Shown: in pieces, positions 13,002 through 16,105 of the stretch
Layout: each line of letters begins with the position of its first letter
How positions within the stretch are numbered: position 1 is the first letter of the stretch
Made by a program: the position numbers and the translations under genes
Source: Hyphomicrobiales bacterium
GTDB lineage: Bacteria > Pseudomonadota > Alphaproteobacteria > Rhizobiales > Aestuariivirgaceae
Reading direction: 5' to 3'
Length of the DNA: 16,105 nt
Assembly: GCA_025362535.1 (NCBI GenBank)
Contig: JANYGE010000396.1
Coordinates: forward strand, 1 to 16,105
The notes under the pieces: model-generated
The model's database searches: none
Told to the model about the DNA's origin: nothing
The model's input: the letters and a program-made list of their open reading frames with translations, nothing else

Positions 13002-16000
13002 ATGCGGATTGAACGGAAATATACCAAGGCTGGCCAAGACACTTATGCGGGTCTCGATTTCCGTATTGCGGTGAGCGAAATCAAGAACCCCGATGGGTCT
13101 ATTGTGTTTCGTTTGGCCGATATTGAAGTGCCGGCCACTTGGAGCCAAGTTGCGACAGATATTCTGGCGCAGAAATATTTCCGCAAAGCTGGTGTTCCCA
13201 AAGCTTTAAAGCGCGTTGAAGAAGAAACCGTGCCATCATGGCTCTGGCGTTCGGTTGCTGATGATGAAGCACTGGCGCATTTGCCCTTGAAAGAACGCAC
13301 CCGTGGCGAAGTTTCGGCCAAGGAAGTATTCAACCGTTTGGCTGGCACCTGGACTTATTGGGGCTGGAAGGGCAAGTATTTCACCAGCGAAGAAGACGCG
13401 CGTGCTTTTTATGACGAGCAATGCTTCATGCTGGCCACGCAAAAATGCGCTCCGAACTCTCCACAGTGGTTTAACACGGGCTTGCATTGGGCTTATGGCA
13501 TTGATGGCCCGGCACAGGGTCACCACTATGTTGACCATGAAACTGGCAAGCTGACCAAATCCAAAACCGCCTATGAGCATCCACAGCCGCATGCCTGCTT
13601 TATTCAAGGTGTATCTGATGATCTCGTCAACGAAGGCGGCATTATGGATCTTTGGGTGCGTGAAGCGCGCCTGTTCAAATATGGCTCTGGCACCGGTTCG
13701 AACTTCTCCAGCTTACGCGGCGAAGGCGAAAAGCTTTCGGGCGGTGGCAAATCCTCCGGTTTGATGAGCTTCCTCAAAATTGGTGACCGTGCTGCTGGTG
13801 CGATTAAATCTGGTGGCACCACACGCCGTGCTGCCAAGATGGTGGTGGTTGATGTCGATCACCCCGATGTTGAAAACTATATTGAGTGGAAGGTGAAGGA
13901 AGAAGAGAAGGTTGCTTCGCTGGTCACCGGTTCCAAGATTGTGAAGAAGCATCTCACTGCCATTATGAAGGCTTGCGTTAATTGCGAAGGCCCCGGTGGC
14001 GATTGCTTTGAGATTGAAAAGAACCCTGCCCTCAAGCGTGCCGTTAAAGATGCGCGCCGCAATATGGTGCCTGATAATTACATCAAGCGCGTGGTGCAAT
14101 TTGCCAAGCAAGGCTACACAGAAATTGCATTCGACACTTATGATACCGATTGGGACGGCGAAGCTTATCGCACTGTTTCGGGCCAAAACTCAAATAACTC
14201 AGTTCGCGTCACCGATGAGTTCTTGAAAGCTGTTGAAACCAACGGCGATTGGAACTTGATTGGCCGCACCAATGGAAAAGTTTACAAAACATTGAAGGCT
14301 GCTGAATTGTGGGACAAGATCGGTGCTGCGGCTTGGGCTTCGGCTGATCCTGGCATTCAGTTCCATTCCACCATCAATGATTGGCACACGTGCCCAGCAG
14401 CTGGCGAAATCCGCGCGTCTAATCCATGTTCAGAATATATGTTCTTGGATGATACGGCCTGCAATTTGGCATCACTCAACCTGCTGCAATTCCGTGAGCC
14501 TGCATCGAATAAGTTTGATGTTGAATCCTTCGAACACGCCGTTCGCCTGTGGACTGTGGTTCTCGAAATTTCGGTGATGATGGCGCAATTCCCATCGCGG
14601 GAAATTGCTCGCCTGTCATATGATTACCGCACTTTGGGTTTGGGCTTTGCCAATATCGGTGGGCTTCTGATGATTGCGGGGATTCCTTATGACAGCCATG
14701 AAGGCCGCTCGATCTGCGCTGCCATCTCGGCCATCATGACTGGCATCAGCTATGCCACATCAGCCGAAATGGCAGCCGAGCTTGGACCCTTCGCAGGTTA
14801 CGCCAAGAACGCCGACAGCATGCTGCGCGTGATGCGCAACCACCGCCGCGCTGCTTATGGTGCTGCAGTGGGTTATGAAGGGGTGCGCACGGCTCCAGTG
14901 CCTTTGGATGAAAATGATCTCAAGGATAAATCTTTGGCCGCAGCCGCCCGTCGCGCTTGGGACAAGGCCGTGGAACTGGGTGAAGCCCATGGGTATCGCA
15001 ATGCGCAATCCACTGTGGTTGCTCCAACCGGCACCATTGGGTTGGTGATGGATTGCGACACCACAGGCATTGAGCCAGATTTTGCTTTGGTGAAGTTCAA
15101 GAAGCTTGCAGGCGGTGGTTATTTCAAGATCATCAACCAAGCGGTTCCAGAAGCACTCCGCACTTTGGGCTATAGTGTTGAGCAGATCGAAAAGATCATT
15201 GGTTATGCGGTTGGTCATGGCACCTTGTCGGACGCCCCTGCCCTTAATCATGCAGCACTTAAAGCCAAAGGTTTTGGTGATGAACAGATTGCCAAGATTG
15301 AAGGCGGTTTGGCTTCTGCCTTTGACATTAAGTTTGTGTTCAACAAATGGGCCATTGGCGAAGAGTTCTGCAAGACTGTTCTGAAGCTCACTGATGCACA
15401 GCTGAATGATTTCAGCTTTGATATGCTGGCTCATCTCGGCTTCTCGCGCTCGGATATTGATAAAGCCAATATCCATGTTTGCGGTGCCATGACTTTGGAA
15501 CAGGCCCCCGGCTTGAAGGATGAGCATTTGCCAGTGTTTGATTGCGCCAATCCTTGTGGCCGCATTGGCAAGCGTTATCTCTCGGTTGAAAGCCACATTC
15601 GCATGATGGCCGCTTCGCAGAGCTTTATCTCGGGTGCGATTTCCAAAACCATCAATATGCCAAATGATGCCACTGTGGAAGAATGCACAGCATCCTATAT
15701 GCTGAGCTGGAAGCTTGGCGTGAAGGCCAATGCTTTATACCGTGATGGTTCGAAGCTTTCGCAGCCTTTGTCTTCACAGCTCATTGCTGATGAGGAAGAT
15801 GAAGATGATGGCGTGGATGCCCTTATGGCCAAGGCGCCAGTGCAACGGGTTGAAACCATCGTTGAAAAGATTGTGGAGCGCATCGTTGAACGTGCGGCTG
15901 ATCGCGATAAGCTGCCATCGCGCCGCAAGGGCTATACACAGAAGGCCGTTGTGGGGGGGCATAAGGTTTATTTGCGCACCGGCGAATATGATGACGGCAA

Positions 16001-16105
16001 GCTGGGTGAAATCTTCATTGATATGCACAAGGAGGGTGCAGCCCTTCGTGCCATGATGAATAACTTCGCCATCGCTGTCTCAGTGGGTCTGCAATATGGT
16101 GTGCC
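13002..16105 (+). CDS. nrdJ: Vitamin B12-dependent (class II) ribonucleoside-diphosphate reductase, C-terminus beyond window
   Basis: This enzyme reduces ribonucleotides to deoxyribonucleotides using adenosylcobalamin to generate the radical, so it works with or without oxygen. The open frame runs 1034 codons to the window edge without a stop; large proteobacterial NrdJ proteins have about 1,200 residues. Visible landmarks are the active-site cysteine in [12 protein letters not shown] (C199), the [15 protein letters not shown] loop (about 230-244), [19 protein letters not shown] (about 273-291), the catalytic N474-P-C476-S-E478-Y motif carrying the radical cysteine and its helper residues, and [11 protein letters not shown] near 675. 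An acidic stretch lies around 930-940. The C-terminal redox cysteines lie outside the window. The ATG at 13002 is preceded by GGGG seven bases upstream. It appears to be transcribed on its own from the promoter region at 12693-12806. Confidence 0.97.
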   Translation, partial: MRIERKYTKAGQDTYAGLDFRIAVSEIKNPDGSIVFRLADIEVPATWSQVATDILAQKYFRKAGVPKALKRVEEETVPSWLWRSVADDEALAHLPLKERTRGEVSAKEVFNRLAGTWTYWGWKGKYFTSEEDARAFYDEQCFMLATQKCAPNSPQWFNTGLHWAYGIDGPAQGHHYVDHETGKLTKSKTAYEHPQPHACFIQGVSDDLVNEGGIMDLWVREARLFKYGSGTGSNFSSLRGEGEKLSGGGKSSGLMSFLKIGDRAAGAIKSGGTTRRAAKMVVVDVDHPDVENYIEWKVKEEEKVASLVTGSKIVKKHLTAIMKACVNCEGPGGDCFEIEKNPALKRAVKDARRNMVPDNYIKRVVQFAKQGYTEIAFDTYDTDWDGEAYRTVSGQNSNNSVRVTDEFLKAVETNGDWNLIGRTNGKVYKTLKAAELWDKIGAAAWASADPGIQFHSTINDWHTCPAAGEIRASNPCSEYMFLDDTACNLASLNLLQFREPASNKFDVESFEHAVRLWTVVLEISVMMAQFPSREIARLSYDYRTLGLGFANIGGLLMIAGIPYDSHEGRSICAAISAIMTGISYATSAEMAAELGPFAGYAKNADSMLRVMRNHRRAAYGAAVGYEGVRTAPVPLDENDLKDKSLAAAARRAWDKAVELGEAHGYRNAQSTVVAPTGTIGLVMDCDTTGIEPDFALVKFKKLAGGGYFKIINQAVPEALRTLGYSVEQIEKIIGYAVGHGTLSDAPALNHAALKAKGFGDEQIAKIEGGLASAFDIKFVFNKWAIGEEFCKTVLKLTDAQLNDFSFDMLAHLGFSRSDIDKANIHVCGAMTLEQAPGLKDEHLPVFDCANPCGRIGKRYLSVESHIRMMAASQSFISGAISKTINMPNDATVEECTASYMLSWKLGVKANALYRDGSKLSQPLSSQLIADEEDEDDGVDALMAKAPVQRVETIVEKIVERIVERAADRDKLPSRRKGYTQKAVVGGHKVYLRTGEYDDGKLGEIFIDMHKEGAALRAMMNNFAIAVSVGLQYGV

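Noticed and set aside
14760..15596. 278-codon open frame on the minus strand opposite nrdJ
   Set aside because: It lies entirely antisense to well-conserved NrdJ sequence, has no recognisable motif or ribosome binding site, and is explained by codon bias of the real gene.

Overview
The window most likely comes from an alphaproteobacterial chromosome with a mid-range GC content. The evidence is a B12-dependent class II ribonucleotide reductase of the large proteobacterial type, a perfect CtrA-type TTAA-N7-TTAA site in its promoter, two pyrrolysine-free MttB-family methyltransferases, and dense gene packing with ATGA and TGATG overlaps. I cannot name the order or genus from sequence alone. There are no rRNA or tRNA genes, insertion sequences or CRISPR arrays.

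Left block (1-3705, minus strand). Four genes run leftward with overlapping ends: a LysR-family regulator, an MttB/trimethylamine-methyltransferase-family protein, a PfkB sugar kinase that fits pseudouridine kinase, and pseudouridine-5'-phosphate glycosidase (psuG, cut by the window edge). The kinase has no usual start codon at its expected N-terminus. It probably starts at CTG inside the end of the methyltransferase gene.

Middle block (3706-8199, plus strand). A short divergent intergenic region holds a LysR-like dyad. Next come a TauE/SafE-family membrane transporter, a second and quite different MttB-family protein, a small eight-cysteine Fe-S protein, a homocysteine S-methyltransferase-family protein and a GFA-family zinc protein. 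The last four are tightly spaced or overlapping. The most economical reading is demethylation of an N-methylated compound through a corrinoid, with an Fe-S protein that may keep the corrinoid reduced and a homocysteine methyltransferase that may accept the methyl group. No corrinoid carrier protein gene is present in the window, and the substrate is unknown.

Right block (8259-16105, plus strand). A pair of M16 peptidase-family genes encodes one catalytic and one non-catalytic subunit, both with N-terminal export or anchor segments. They are followed by a 14-helix DHA2-type MFS exporter. After a 455-bp non-coding region comes nrdJ, which runs off the right edge. That non-coding region holds hairpins after the exporter gene, an NrdR-like box, a CtrA-type box, a DnaA-like box, a candidate promoter and a roughly 190-nt leader with several stable predicted hairpins.

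The points most worth following are the lysR-mttB-psuK-psuG gene order, which links an MttB-family enzyme to pseudouridine breakdown; the mttB / Fe-S / homocysteine methyltransferase module; and the structured nrdJ leader with its stacked regulatory sites.
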